Below are positions 10,061 through 18,745 of a stretch of 64,000 nt of DNA, piece by piece. The DNA lies in NCBI GenBank assembly GCA_039105265.1, contig JAPFFF010000001.1:5270001-5334000 (forward strand), read 5' to 3'. Origin of the DNA: Tritrichomonas musculus. Lineage: Eukaryota > Parabasalia > Tritrichomonadida > Tritrichomonadidae. Within the stretch, counting starts at the first letter, position 1, and each line of letters opens with the position of its first letter. A model generated the notes under the pieces. The model ran no database searches. It was not told the origin of the DNA and saw only the letters and a list, made by a program, of their open reading frames with translations. A program made the translations under genes and the position numbers.

Positions 10061-10061
10061 A

Positions 10062-10994
10062 TTATTCTGTTCCTGGAATTTTTTTTTCCCCATTTAATCT
10101 TTTCATTATTGTTTGAGCATATTGTGATCGATTAGATAACGGAGGTCTTTGAGTTTGAGTACCGACTGCATCATTTGTTTCTGTTATTGGTGGTTGCACA
10201 GGTTCGCTAACACTCACTGGTGGAGGTGGAGGAGGAATGGGTGTTCCTACTGCCTCATTTGTTTCGGTTATTGGTTTTTGTTTTCTTTCTCTCTTTTTAT
10301 ATACTAGATTATTTGATTCAATTAATTCAATAATATCTTTTCTTTTCATTGTTTCATTAAAATCAATACCATTTCTTCTTAACAATCTTCGAAGACTATC
10401 AATTTTAATTCCTTTATATTTTTCTCTCAATTCTTGATTTCTTTGTTTTGCTTCATTTGCCTTCGCCTTTTTTGGCTTTGGCTCACTTTCTTTCGCCTTT
10501 TTCGGTTTTGGCTCACTATCTTTCGCCTTTTTTGGCTTTGGCTCATTTTCTTTCGCCTTTTTTGGCTTTGGCTCATTTTCTTTCGCCTTTTTTGGCTTTG
10601 GCTCATTTTCTTTCGACTGTAACTGTGGTGGAATTCCTCCTTTGAGTACCCATTCCATCTTCTCTTGTTTTTTCTCTCCTGCTTTCTTTTTTCGTTTCCA
10701 AGCTAATGCTGCATTCAGGTCATCAGAATGAGCTTTTTTGACTTCTTGAGCTACAATTTTTGTTCCTTTTTTCCTTTTTGCCCATTCTCTTGGAGTAAAA
10801 ACATATTCACGAACTCCTTTGATTACATGAACCAAATTATCAACTGTTTTGATTCTATAATATCTATCATCAGTAAAAGAATAACTATCTCCTTTTCCAA
10901 CATCTGTTCTCATTTTGGCATTTGATATTTGTTTCATTAATTTTTTCGCTTCTGATGTTGTATTTGATCGTGTTGTATTCACTTTTTTTGACAT
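10062..10994 (-). CDS. SAP-like DNA-binding protein with a KENEPKPKKA repeat
   Basis: 310 residues. Residues about 130-185 are a tandem array of a 10-11-residue unit (KENEPKPKKA), five to six copies, strongly basic. Next comes a helix-turn-helix segment typical of SAP-type DNA-binding folds (IDSLRRLLRRNGIDF, then RKDIIELIE), followed by a Pro-rich region (PIPPPPPPV). Together these suggest a nucleoprotein that binds or condenses the genome. The repeat is near identical at DNA level, so its length probably varies between copies. The gene lacks the AACGG promoter box found further right. Confidence 0.6.
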   Translation of the reverse strand: MSKKVNTTRSNTTSEAKKLMKQISNAKMRTDVGKGDSYSFTDDRYYRIKTVDNLVHVIKGVREYVFTPREWAKRKKGTKIVAQEVKKAHSDDLNAALAWKRKKKAGEKKQEKMEWVLKGGIPPQLQSKENEPKPKKAKENEPKPKKAKENEPKPKKAKDSEPKPKKAKESEPKPKKAKANEAKQRNQELREKYKGIKIDSLRRLLRRNGIDFNETMKRKDIIELIESNNLVYKKRERKQKPITETNEAVGTPIPPPPPPVSVSEPVQPPITETNDAVGTQTQRPPLSNRSQYAQTIMKRLNGEKKIPGTE

Positions 10995-11034
10995 TTTTAC
11001 TTACAAAAATAATATCGAATTTCAATTTTTAAAT

Positions 11035-11613
11035 TTAATTCTTTGTTCTTCTTTTATATCCTTTTTGTGGTCCTGGTTTCTTTCTAGGTGTTCCATCTTT
11101 TTTCAATTCTCCTTTCTTTTGTCCTTTATCTGATCTTGTTTTTCTTGGTAATCGAGGTCCATAATGTCTTTCTCGTGGTTTTCTTGTTCCATTCGGTTTT
11201 TTCCTTGGTTGTCTTGGTTTATTTGATGTTTTTCTTTTATTTTTATATCCTGTTTCTGCCCAACGTGCAAGAATTGCTTGTAATGTTTCTTTTGTATCAT
11301 CAGGTGAAAAATGGATTCCTTCTTTTCTCGCAAAATCTTGTAAATCTTTTAAATTAACATGTGACCAATCATAAGCAGGTAGATCTAAATATTTTCTTGG
11401 TGTCTTTGGAGCTGGAGCTGCTGTTGCTTCTACTACATCAGCTGCTGCTTGCATTGCTTCTCCTGCTTGATTTAATACCTTTGCTGTTGATTTTTTGATT
11501 TTGATATCAGATAATGTCTTCGCTGAGGTTGTTGTTGGTGGTGGTCCTGTTGCGAATTTTATATTCCTTGCACGTCTAGCGTTTTTTCCTGGATTGTTTT
11601 TTTTCGATACCAT
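11035..11613 (-). CDS. Very basic protein with a SAP/HeH-like domain
   Basis: 192 residues. An Ala-rich N-terminal part leads to a helix-extended-loop-helix segment (LKDLQDFARKEGIHF, then ETLQAILARW), similar in plan to that of the neighbouring SAP-like protein. The last 75 residues are almost entirely Lys, Arg, Pro and Gly (KKPGPQKGYKRRTKN), like viral core or histone-tail proteins. Likely role: genome packaging or condensation in the particle (inference). Confidence 0.6.
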   Translation of the reverse strand: MVSKKNNPGKNARRARNIKFATGPPPTTTSAKTLSDIKIKKSTAKVLNQAGEAMQAAADVVEATAAPAPKTPRKYLDLPAYDWSHVNLKDLQDFARKEGIHFSPDDTKETLQAILARWAETGYKNKRKTSNKPRQPRKKPNGTRKPRERHYGPRLPRKTRSDKGQKKGELKKDGTPRKKPGPQKGYKRRTKN

Positions 11614-11661
11614 CTTTTATTTTTGATTTTTCATTAAATTATCAAAAAATAAAATTATTTT

Positions 11662-11928
11662 TTATCGTTCTTTTCTTCGATCCTTTTTATCTTTTTTGAG
11701 CTTGGTTTTGATATGGATTGTATTCCGAAATGATCTTGGTGATGGTTTATACAAATCCGTATACCATGCTGGGAGTACAAGTTCTTTTATTGCTTTTGGT
11801 GGTCTTGTTGCTTTTGATGATCCTGTTGCATTTGATGATCCTGATTTGACTGTAAAGATCATTACGGGGTTTGCTGGGGGTCGTGCTTTCTTTTTCGGTG
11901 TCGTCCTTCTTTGTTTTTTTACTGGCAT
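11662..11928 (-). CDS. Small basic protein, possible core protein
   Basis: 88 residues, basic at both ends (KKQRRTTPKKKAR at the start; KLKKDKKDRRKER at the end) with a Ser/Ala-rich middle. It follows two other basic proteins and shares their style, so a nucleic-acid-binding core role is inferred. No family recognised. Confidence 0.55.
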   Translation of the reverse strand: MPVKKQRRTTPKKKARPPANPVMIFTVKSGSSNATGSSKATRPPKAIKELVLPAWYTDLYKPSPRSFRNTIHIKTKLKKDKKDRRKER

Positions 11929-11966
11929 TTGATTCTTTCATTAAAATTAATTTTTCAAAAAACTAA

Positions 11967-12215
11967 TTACATCAAACCTATTTCCAGTTCTAACTTCTCT
12001 AATATAAATTGCTCTAACATATTAATGAAATGAGTATCAATTTGATTAGCAATTCTTAAATTTAAAACAATTCTTTGATCAAATAGTCCAATTGATTTAT
12101 TGAATATTTCATTCATCCAATAATTTTTCATTTCTTGTGAATTTGCAAATCTCCATTCCAATATTAAGAATAACGTATCATTAATTTCTTTGAGTTCATT
12201 CTTGATGTAATTCAT
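11967..12215 (-). CDS. Small helical protein, unknown
   Basis: 82 residues, helical and amphipathic (ELKEINDTLFLILEW; MLEQFILEKLELEIG). Its start overlaps the 3' end of the next upstream gene by 20 bases, which implies a shared transcript or very tight packing. No family recognised. Confidence 0.5.
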   Translation of the reverse strand: MNYIKNELKEINDTLFLILEWRFANSQEMKNYWMNEIFNKSIGLFDQRIVLNLRIANQIDTHFINMLEQFILEKLELEIGLM

Positions 12216-12522
12216 TTTCTATCTCATTAAAATCTTCTTCATTTTCATTTTCCTCTTCTCCATTTTCAGGATCTTCAAAAGTTTTATTTAAGTTATCAAC
12301 ACTCTTTGATTTTGTTATTTTTCTATTTCCTCCTTTCAAATGTGGTCTTGATGGCCTATCTTTTTTCATCCAATCTGACCACCTTACTGAAAATTCATTA
12401 CCTTCATATAAATAATGAATACGAATATCTCCTCTTTTGTAATCATCTAATAATATACAATTTTCTTTAGCCATTTCTTCTCTCACTTTTTGAGTATTCC
12501 AACGGATCCTAGTCTTTGTCAT
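12196..12522 (-). CDS. Small protein with an acidic tail, unknown
   Basis: 108 residues from the ATG at 12522. The first 65 residues form a compact alpha/beta unit (KENCILLDDYKRGDIRIHY, then NEFSVRWSDWMKKDRPSRP) with a loose resemblance to small zinc-ribbon-type modules found beside viral KilA-N proteins; this is weak. The tail is very acidic (EDPENGEEENENEED). Function unknown. Confidence 0.5.
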   Translation of the reverse strand: MTKTRIRWNTQKVREEMAKENCILLDDYKRGDIRIHYLYEGNEFSVRWSDWMKKDRPSRPHLKGGNRKITKSKSVDNLNKTFEDPENGEEENENEEDFNEIENELHQE

Positions 12523-12581
12523 ATATTTTTGAGACAAAATAAAAAATTAAAAAAATTAAAAAAGCTTATTGTTTAATTAAA

Positions 12582-12776
12582 TCATGCAATTGCAAGCAAG
12601 AAATAAATAAAAGTGAAAATGATGTTCATCACAAAGAGAATAACAAGAGTCCACAAACAGCAATTGGGTGGTGGATGTTTACAGCAGCAGCAATCCTGAC
12701 AGTATTCAGAATCTTCGTCATTTCTTGAACTCTCAGAAAATGACATTAATGGTTGAGTGGTTGCTCTTCTTGACAT
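12582..12776 (-). CDS. Small Cys-rich tail-anchored membrane protein
   Basis: 64 residues: a polar N-terminal half, a Cys cluster (CQDCCCCKHPPPNCC), and a C-terminal hydrophobic segment of about 23 residues ending at the stop. This fits a tail-anchored or single-pass membrane protein, possibly palmitoylated at the Cys cluster. It is the left-most gene with the AACGG-type promoter box (12781-12803). Role unknown; membrane interaction during entry or exit is a guess. Confidence 0.55.
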   Translation of the reverse strand: MSRRATTQPLMSFSESSRNDEDSEYCQDCCCCKHPPPNCCLWTLVILFVMNIIFTFIYFLLAIA

Positions 12777-12803
12777 TTATAAAAATGGTCTGTCAAAACC
12801 GCC
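12777..12803 (-). promoter_or_regulatory. Myb-like box plus Inr before the Cys-rich gene
   Basis: Read on the minus strand: GCGGTTTTGACAGACCATTT, ending a few bases before the ATG. GCGGTTTTGACA is the shared box and CCATTTTT the Inr-like start. Confidence 0.6.
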
Positions 12804-12806
12804 AAT

Positions 12807-15800
12807 CTAGTATTCAAAATATTTTTCTCTCTTTCCTTCTTTATATGGTGTTGATATTCTTCTTTTGAATTCATTTAAGGTTGATACAGTCATATTTTTA
12901 TTCATTTGGAAACATGGTTGACCTTTTGTAAGATCAAATGTTTGTTGATTCCCTTCATATAAATATTTATATAATTTCATTGGATCATTATCAAATTCAT
13001 TCTTATAAGCATATTTAATAGATTGTTCAGTTAATCCTTTCCCACGAGTCATATAATCAATTTCACCTGTAGAATCTTGTAACTTATCAATATACATCTT
13101 TTTCATCAAAAAGTATGATTCAATTGATTCTGGCATTTCTTTGTGACCATTTATTGTTGGAAAATCTGAATGGAATTGACCTAAATATTTACCTATGAGT
13201 TCTCGATTATATTTTTCTTTATAAGCTTTTTGTAATTTTGGTAAATCATTTATTTCAATATGCATTGAATCAGTATCCTGATAATAAATATGGCAACCAA
13301 TATCAAATGCAAGACACATCACTTCATTCATGATTCTTTTTGACATACTTAATACATGAATACCTAATAATGAAAAATTAAAATGTTTATCAATTGGTCT
13401 CAATATTCTAACAGCATGCATATTATTTTGTAATTCAATATCTTCAACAATTTTGTTATAATTTTTGATCCAATAATTATCTAAAGTATCTTGATCATTA
13501 ATGTATTTAAAATCTTTTTCAATAGGTCTTTCAATAGTTTTACCATAACAACTATTCATAATTAATTTATATAAATTTTGTAAAGGATTGTCTTGACTTT
13601 TATATTCTAATCTTTTCTCAAATATTTTTTGAATTTCTTTTTGGATATGATATTCTCTTTTTCCAGGCCAATAATAACCTCTAATTAATTCGAAATCTAT
13701 TTTTTGAAATTCAATGAGATCTTCTAAATAAATATTATCGACAATCATTTTGAAAGGTTTATCGAATTTATCATCATTAAGGTTACCATCTTTTGTTTTC
13801 TTAACGATTAATGGAAATGGATAATGTTTATGAATTCCAGTAACTAAAATTTCTACTATATATGCACCTTGTTTTGATAAAAATTCATAATTTAATTCTG
13901 TTTTGGATATTACTACTGGTTTTCCTTGAACGGTATATAATCTATGAATTGCTGAAGGATATAAACTAACTGCGTCAAAATCTGCTAATTTTTCAGTGAT
14001 ATGCCACTTTTTGTTATAAGCAGTCATACATCTACCTCCATAAACAGCATATGAACAAAATTTCCTAACAATTCCACCTACTGAATATAAATCATGACCA
14101 TAATAAACTTTATGATTAAATACATCATTAGCTAAAGAAGAAATTGAAATATATTTGAATGGATCGATTTTGAAATCTTGAATGAAACCTTGTCTAAATT
14201 TAACAAAACTTTCTCTTAATATTCGAACATCTTGATGACAATAAAATAATGCATATTTCCACATATCAAATTCATTATTACTTAAACGGCATCCCTTAAT
14301 TTTGTTAATATTTGAACGAAATAATTGATAATCTTGTTCAGTCCATGTTTTATCTTCTTCTTTACCTGCTTCATTAATTTGACCTTTATTTGTTCTTAAT
14401 CTTTCAAATGTATAATATTTGTATGGGAAAATTTCTTTTTCACAAGGAATATTAAACATTAATGGTAGATTAGATAGCTTGCAAGAGAAAATTGGATAAC
14501 TATCTTTAAATGTTATCTTTTTGTTCTCAAATTTCAAAGTCATATTAAAACATTGATTTCCTTTAATAATTGATGATAATATTTTTATATTTTGATTATT
14601 GTTTTGTAAAATCATTCTAATATCATAAGCCAAATTATGAAAATAACAAATTGAATCAGTAGGTAAATATTTCAATAGATTTATATTACATTTTTCACCT
14701 AAGAATTCTTTCTTAATTTTCCCATCTAATGAATGTAAACAACATAAGAATGGAATATGAATTTTTGAACTTGTATCAGATTCAAAATCACAAAACCAAT
14801 AAGAAGTTTCTACTTGTTTGATTATTTTTGTTTTTGGTTCAATTAATTTACAACAATATTCATCTTTATATTCTAATGTAGTATTTGAAATATCTTGATC
14901 AATTTCATTATAAAATATTGAATGTAATAAATGTTCTTGTGAATAATTAATTGGAATGAAATAATTTTTCTTAAATAATTCTCTAATCAAGTTTGAAGAA
15001 GTTATAAATGATCTACCTTTTGTCCAATGATCTGTAATCCAATCTTTATTATATTTGTCTTCATCTAACTTTTCAATATTTTTGATATAATAATATGTAA
15101 ATGGAGTCTTTTCTTCGATGAAATAATGTTTTTGATATACATTGAATTTATGAGTTCGTTCTGGTTCAGCTTTTTGTATACCCATATATGTTTTTCTTTT
15201 ACCTTTATCCATTGAACGTACAGATTGTTTTTGAGCAACAGAATTATCATCAATATAAGTTAAATTAAGATGAATATTAAATTCTTCACATAAATGATTA
15301 ATACTACTTTGTGATAAATATCTATTTTGAATCCTTAATCTAATTTGATTTAATAATGATTCTGAATAATTTCCAGTTTGTTGTAAAGCATAAATGAAAC
15401 AACAATCATTTAATTCTTCTTTTATTTTCTTTGTCTTTTCATTAATTAAACTATCAAATATTTGTAATCGAACGAGGTAATCAATTAATACTTTTGGACA
15501 ACCAGGTTTTAATAAATATTTAAAGAATCCTCCATCGACTGTATTTTTATGTTTTGGATGTTTTAATATACTAAATTTGATTTGAGAAAATAATGAAAAT
15601 TCAGGTAATCTTTGACCTTCTAAATCATATTCCCAACCTGGATTCTTTTCAATTTGATAAATGAAATTCTCTTCTGTTAAATTCTTTAATAATTCTTCAT
15701 AAGTTTTTCCATTTAAAGGTACAGAATGCCATTGACCTCCAACTGAATAAGATAATTTATATTTTTCTGTTGCAGCTAATTCACCTATTTCATTTTCAAA

Positions 15801-16487
15801 TTTCTTTCGTAAGAATGGAAATAATTTCTTTCGACCATAATCATTTAATTGTTCAAAATTAATTCTCCAATCAGTTGGTGAATCATTTAACATTTTTATA
15901 TAACCATCAACAATTCTATCTTGATCATTTTCATTATTAATTTTCATGAATTGAATAAATGAATCATCTTTTGAATGAGGTCTAATTGAATTCTGAATAT
16001 TTAAGAAATAAGGATCAGTTGTTCTTTTTGGTTCATATTCTTTCGGCTCAGGAGGTGGAACTAATTTTCTCAATGGTACATTTTGCTCACTAACGGGCAT
16101 TAATTTTCTCAAAGGTACATTTGGTGGTGCATTTGCAATTATTTCTTTCAATGATGATTTCTCTGGCTCACTTTGGACATTCGCACTAGGTGGGGGTTCA
16201 GTTATCACTTTTTCTGGTGCTGGCTCGACTTTTGGTTCTGGAGGTTGATTTAAATATTGAGGGAGATTTGAATGAGTTAAACCTTTAACGAACCAAAATA
16301 TTGAATCCCCATTCAATTTTCCATCGTAACCATTTTCTTTAACTTTTTGTATAATATACTCATTTAATATTTCTTTACTCCGATCCCCATTCTTTTTAGA
16401 GAATTCTTTAAACGTTTCTTTACCATTCGTTAAGAGATTATAAATCTCCATTAATCTGTTAGGATTCGCTCTAATAGTTGTTGTCAT
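12807..16487 (-). CDS. pPolB: Protein-primed family B DNA polymerase
   Basis: 1,226 residues. Exonuclease motifs: WFCDFESD (about 566), FHNLAYDIRM (about 620), YCHQDVRIL (about 748). Polymerase motifs: DFDAVSLYPSAI (about 840, motif A), MNSCYGKTIERP (about 980, motif B), YYQDTDSMHIE (about 1070, motif C). The order and the insert between motifs A and B fit the protein-primed class of Polintons. The N-terminal 450 residues include a Pro-rich repeat (VPLRKLMP / VPLRKLVP) and a conserved-looking CCFIYALQQTGNYS segment of unknown role. It replicates the element, using a terminal protein as primer (family knowledge). It has its own AACGG/Inr-type promoter. Confidence 0.96.
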   Translation of the reverse strand: MTTTIRANPNRLMEIYNLLTNGKETFKEFSKKNGDRSKEILNEYIIQKVKENGYDGKLNGDSIFWFVKGLTHSNLPQYLNQPPEPKVEPAPEKVITEPPPSANVQSEPEKSSLKEIIANAPPNVPLRKLMPVSEQNVPLRKLVPPPEPKEYEPKRTTDPYFLNIQNSIRPHSKDDSFIQFMKINNENDQDRIVDGYIKMLNDSPTDWRINFEQLNDYGRKKLFPFLRKKFENEIGELAATEKYKLSYSVGGQWHSVPLNGKTYEELLKNLTEENFIYQIEKNPGWEYDLEGQRLPEFSLFSQIKFSILKHPKHKNTVDGGFFKYLLKPGCPKVLIDYLVRLQIFDSLINEKTKKIKEELNDCCFIYALQQTGNYSESLLNQIRLRIQNRYLSQSSINHLCEEFNIHLNLTYIDDNSVAQKQSVRSMDKGKRKTYMGIQKAEPERTHKFNVYQKHYFIEEKTPFTYYYIKNIEKLDEDKYNKDWITDHWTKGRSFITSSNLIRELFKKNYFIPINYSQEHLLHSIFYNEIDQDISNTTLEYKDEYCCKLIEPKTKIIKQVETSYWFCDFESDTSSKIHIPFLCCLHSLDGKIKKEFLGEKCNINLLKYLPTDSICYFHNLAYDIRMILQNNNQNIKILSSIIKGNQCFNMTLKFENKKITFKDSYPIFSCKLSNLPLMFNIPCEKEIFPYKYYTFERLRTNKGQINEAGKEEDKTWTEQDYQLFRSNINKIKGCRLSNNEFDMWKYALFYCHQDVRILRESFVKFRQGFIQDFKIDPFKYISISSLANDVFNHKVYYGHDLYSVGGIVRKFCSYAVYGGRCMTAYNKKWHITEKLADFDAVSLYPSAIHRLYTVQGKPVVISKTELNYEFLSKQGAYIVEILVTGIHKHYPFPLIVKKTKDGNLNDDKFDKPFKMIVDNIYLEDLIEFQKIDFELIRGYYWPGKREYHIQKEIQKIFEKRLEYKSQDNPLQNLYKLIMNSCYGKTIERPIEKDFKYINDQDTLDNYWIKNYNKIVEDIELQNNMHAVRILRPIDKHFNFSLLGIHVLSMSKRIMNEVMCLAFDIGCHIYYQDTDSMHIEINDLPKLQKAYKEKYNRELIGKYLGQFHSDFPTINGHKEMPESIESYFLMKKMYIDKLQDSTGEIDYMTRGKGLTEQSIKYAYKNEFDNDPMKLYKYLYEGNQQTFDLTKGQPCFQMNKNMTVSTLNEFKRRISTPYKEGKREKYFEY

Positions 16488-16510
16488 GTTAACTTTCTTT
16501 TACAATAAAA

Positions 16511-16533
16511 ATAATGGTCTGTCAAAACCGTTA
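16511..16533 (-). promoter_or_regulatory. Myb-like box plus Inr before the polymerase gene
   Basis: Minus-strand reading: TTAACGGTTTTGACAGACCA then TTATTTTT, 25-45 bases before the polymerase ATG. Matches the box at 12777 and 16817. Confidence 0.65.
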
Positions 16534-16549
16534 ATTAAAAAGAAAATGT

Positions 16550-16810
16550 TTATTTAGGTCGAGTTAATTGAAGAACGAAAACGTCTTTTATTAATTGTTC
16601 GATTTGAACACCACGTTCAGCAACTTTTCGATCAATTCTTTGGACAGAACTTTCTAAACGTTCCAATCTTGAAGTTAATTCATCAAGTTGAGAATTTATT
16701 TTTTGCATGAGAACTTTCGTTATATTCAAATCATTTCGAACATTCGATAGAAAATCTCTTGTTTGATCATCAATCTTTTTCTTCTCTTCGAAAAAGTCAG
16801 GTTCACTCAT
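16550..16810 (-). CDS. Small coiled-coil protein
   Basis: 86 residues, one long heptad-patterned helix (KINSQLDELTSRLERLESSV) with hydrophobic a/d positions. No other domain. The ATG lies directly after an Inr-like start. It lies upstream of the polymerase gene in the same direction but has its own promoter. Likely an oligomerisation or adaptor protein; function unknown. Confidence 0.6.
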   Translation of the reverse strand: MSEPDFFEEKKKIDDQTRDFLSNVRNDLNITKVLMQKINSQLDELTSRLERLESSVQRIDRKVAERGVQIEQLIKDVFVLQLTRPK

Positions 16811-16836
16811 TTAAAAATAATGAAGTGTCAAAACCG
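16811..16836 (-). promoter_or_regulatory. Myb-like box plus Inr
   Basis: Minus strand: CGGTTTTGACACTTCATTAT directly before the ATG at 16810; TTCATTATTTTT is the Inr. Confidence 0.65.
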
Positions 16837-16846
16837 TTTTTATATC

Positions 16847-17554
16847 TCATTCCTGATAATGACTAATATATTCATCTATTAACCTCTTTAATTTATCTAA
16901 ACATGTTTTTGAAGCAGTAATGATAGAACTATAAATTGAAACATCATTTGTACCAAAATTCTTACGAATAATATCTTTTATATCTCTATTTGGTGTCATA
17001 GCTATTGGCATATTATCTTTGAAGTACCATTGATTTTTTTCTTTTGGTTTGATATCACGATAATAATCTTTATGACGTTTGACTAAATGTAATTTAACTT
17101 TTTCTGGATTATCTTTTAATTCTTCTAACCAAATTAAGAATTTATAATCATATTCTCTATTTTTAGGTACTAATCTTGGTTTTTGTTCTTGTCTTTGTTT
17201 TTCAAAATACTCATCTAATAATTTTAGAACAAAGAATGAATAAGTAGGTGAAGCCCAAATTGCTATATGATTTACTAATAATTTATGAATATAAATTCCT
17301 TTCAAATTATTCGGTAAATTTGGTCGATTTTCTAATAACTTTTGGTCGGGCGGAATTCCGACTGACTCAGAAATAAATTGAAATAACTCCTTTGTTTGTT
17401 TATTTTCATTCCAATGCTTAATTTTCTTTGTTGATTGACAAGCACTAATTATACTATTTGCTTGAAACATATTATCTTTCTTTGAACGTATAATCCGTAA
17501 ATGTTCATTATATTGTAACCATTCATAATTTTCATTTATTGGCTCTACTATCAT
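16847..17554 (-). CDS. KilA-N domain protein
   Basis: 235 residues. Residues about 10-110 have the KilA-N pattern: YNEHLRIIRSKKDNMFQANS, then KKIKHWNENKQTKELF, and a later HKLLVNHIAIWASPTYSFFV segment with the typical helix leading to a C-terminal LLDEYFEK. KilA-N is a DNA-binding fold of phages and large DNA viruses, often in repressors or early regulators. The C-terminal 120 residues are unassigned. A regulator of the element's own genes is a reasonable inference. Confidence 0.8.
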   Translation of the reverse strand: MIVEPINENYEWLQYNEHLRIIRSKKDNMFQANSIISACQSTKKIKHWNENKQTKELFQFISESVGIPPDQKLLENRPNLPNNLKGIYIHKLLVNHIAIWASPTYSFFVLKLLDEYFEKQRQEQKPRLVPKNREYDYKFLIWLEELKDNPEKVKLHLVKRHKDYYRDIKPKEKNQWYFKDNMPIAMTPNRDIKDIIRKNFGTNDVSIYSSIITASKTCLDKLKRLIDEYISHYQE

Positions 17555-17602
17555 TTTTGTTTTTGTAAGAGGATAAAAAAATAAAAAGATAAATTAAATT
17601 TA

Positions 17603-17980
17603 TTAATCTTCATCATCCATTAGAAATTTTTGAAAAGAACTTATTTCAGCTATTAAAGCTCTTTTTTGAACTTTGTATTGATCAAAACTATCTTGATATT
17701 CTTTCCATGCTGATTTCTCTTCTGTCTCAAGTTCAGTTTTTATTTTTTCATGATCTTCAATAATTGAATCAATTTGTATATCTTCGAAATCTCTTTTGAG
17801 TTTATATAAGTTGTGTAAATCTTCACCATTATACCGTTGACAAAAAGAAATATCTTTCTCTTTTACTTTTGCTTCAGCCAAACGATTCATAGCATCATAG
17901 AATTCACTCATTGATTTTTTGAGTTTATCTTTCTTGTCCTCTATTAAATTTTGAAATACTACTTGAGGAACTCTCTTCAT
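17603..17980 (-). CDS. Small coiled-coil protein
   Basis: 125 residues from the ATG at 17980. An upstream in-frame ATG at 18010 lies inside the promoter box and is rejected as start. The protein is charged and helical (DKLKKSMSEFYDAMNRLAEA; HEKIKTELETEEKSAWKEYQ). Divergent from the coiled-coil gene at 18019, sharing one 38-base promoter. Function unknown. Confidence 0.6.
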   Translation of the reverse strand: MKRVPQVVFQNLIEDKKDKLKKSMSEFYDAMNRLAEAKVKEKDISFCQRYNGEDLHNLYKLKRDFEDIQIDSIIEDHEKIKTELETEEKSAWKEYQDSFDQYKVQKRALIAEISSFQKFLMDDED

Positions 17981-18018
17981 AAAAAGTGAAGTGTCAAAAC
18001 CGTTATTCATTTTTTTAA
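17981..18018. promoter_or_regulatory. Shared divergent promoter with one Myb-like box
   Basis: Minus strand: AACGGTTTTGACACTTCACT then TTTTATG. Plus strand: AACCGTTATTCATTTTTTT then AAATG. One AACCGTTA box serves two Inr sequences facing opposite ways (TCACTTTT and TCATTTTT), with only 38 bases between the two ATGs. Confidence 0.7.
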
Positions 18019-18306
18019 ATGTTGCCTACTCATAGTTTGAATCTACTCAAAGAAAATTTGAATAGTTCAATTGATGAATTAATTAGACAAATACATAGTG
18101 TTGAAGAATTTGAAATAGAGATTCTGTCATTAAAGAATGATCCTGATTATGAAAGTTTCCTAGAGGAATTAGAGAAAGAGAAACAAAAATATGAATCCAA
18201 AAAAGCTGAAGTAATTCAAAACACTCAAACCTTAATCAACTTCATCGAACAAAAAAAATCAACCACACCGAAAAAAATAAAATTATCAGTCATATTGAAA
18301 GAGTAA
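18019..18306 (+). CDS. Small coiled-coil protein
   Basis: 95 residues, acidic helical (EEFEIEILSLKNDPDYESFL; LEELEKEKQKYESKKAEVIQ) with a basic end (KKSTTPKKIKLSV). It faces away from the coiled-coil gene at 17603-17980 across a shared promoter and converges on the next gene with 16 bases between stops. Function unknown. Confidence 0.6.
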   Translation: MLPTHSLNLLKENLNSSIDELIRQIHSVEEFEIEILSLKNDPDYESFLEELEKEKQKYESKKAEVIQNTQTLINFIEQKKSTTPKKIKLSVILKE

Positions 18307-18322
18307 AAAATTATTTCTTTAT

Positions 18323-18694
18323 TTAACCTTTGTTAATGAATTTATTAAGTTCGATCAATTTTGGTTCTAATTCATTTTTGTCAGTCATGTGAACGAAAAT
18401 ATCCAAAACTTCACGCATTTTGAGAATGAGAGCTTTGCGATAATTTCGAACTTTCTTTTCGAATTTGAGATGATATTCAAGAGTTTCTTGAAGACATGAA
18501 CTCATTGCTTGATAATCTTCCACTGTCCTATCCAAGCTGCGAATTTCCAGTTTTAAATGAGCATTATGACGTTTTGCGTCATCTATGTAATCAGTTATGG
18601 ACTCTTTTGGATCGTCTTCTTCCTCTTCTTTTTCCATTTCTTTCACAGTCTCATCAATATCTTCTTTTGAATAGTCACCGTACCAAGACTTCAT
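18323..18694 (-). CDS. Small acidic coiled-coil protein
   Basis: 123 residues from the ATG at 18694; the in-frame ATG at 18736 lies inside the promoter and is rejected. The protein has an acidic run (KEMEKEEEEDDPKE) and heptad helices (HLKLEIRSLDRTVEDYQAMS). Divergent from the surface-protein gene across a 51-base promoter. Function unknown. Confidence 0.6.
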   Translation of the reverse strand: MKSWYGDYSKEDIDETVKEMEKEEEEDDPKESITDYIDDAKRHNAHLKLEIRSLDRTVEDYQAMSSCLQETLEYHLKFEKKVRNYRKALILKMREVLDIFVHMTDKNELEPKLIELNKFINKG

Positions 18695-18745
18695 TAATAA
18701 AAAATGGTCTGACATAACCGTTTTAACCGCTTTCATTTTTATTAA
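18695..18745. promoter_or_regulatory. Shared divergent promoter
   Basis: Minus side: AACGGTTATGTCAGACCATT then TTTTATTAATG. Plus side: ACCGTTTTAACCGCTTTCAT then TTTTATTAAATG. Two AACGG-type boxes sit back to back, each with its own Inr. Confidence 0.65.

Noticed and set aside
10434-10645. Plus-strand frames rich in FRLFWLWL and LSPFLALAHF
   Set aside because: They are antisense shadows of the KENEPKPKKA repeat of the SAP-like protein.
18695-18736. Upstream in-frame starts at 18736, 18010, 26761 and 29744 and the extension to 29735
   Set aside because: Each runs through the promoter box and Inr, which would then be translated; the first ATG after the Inr is preferred.
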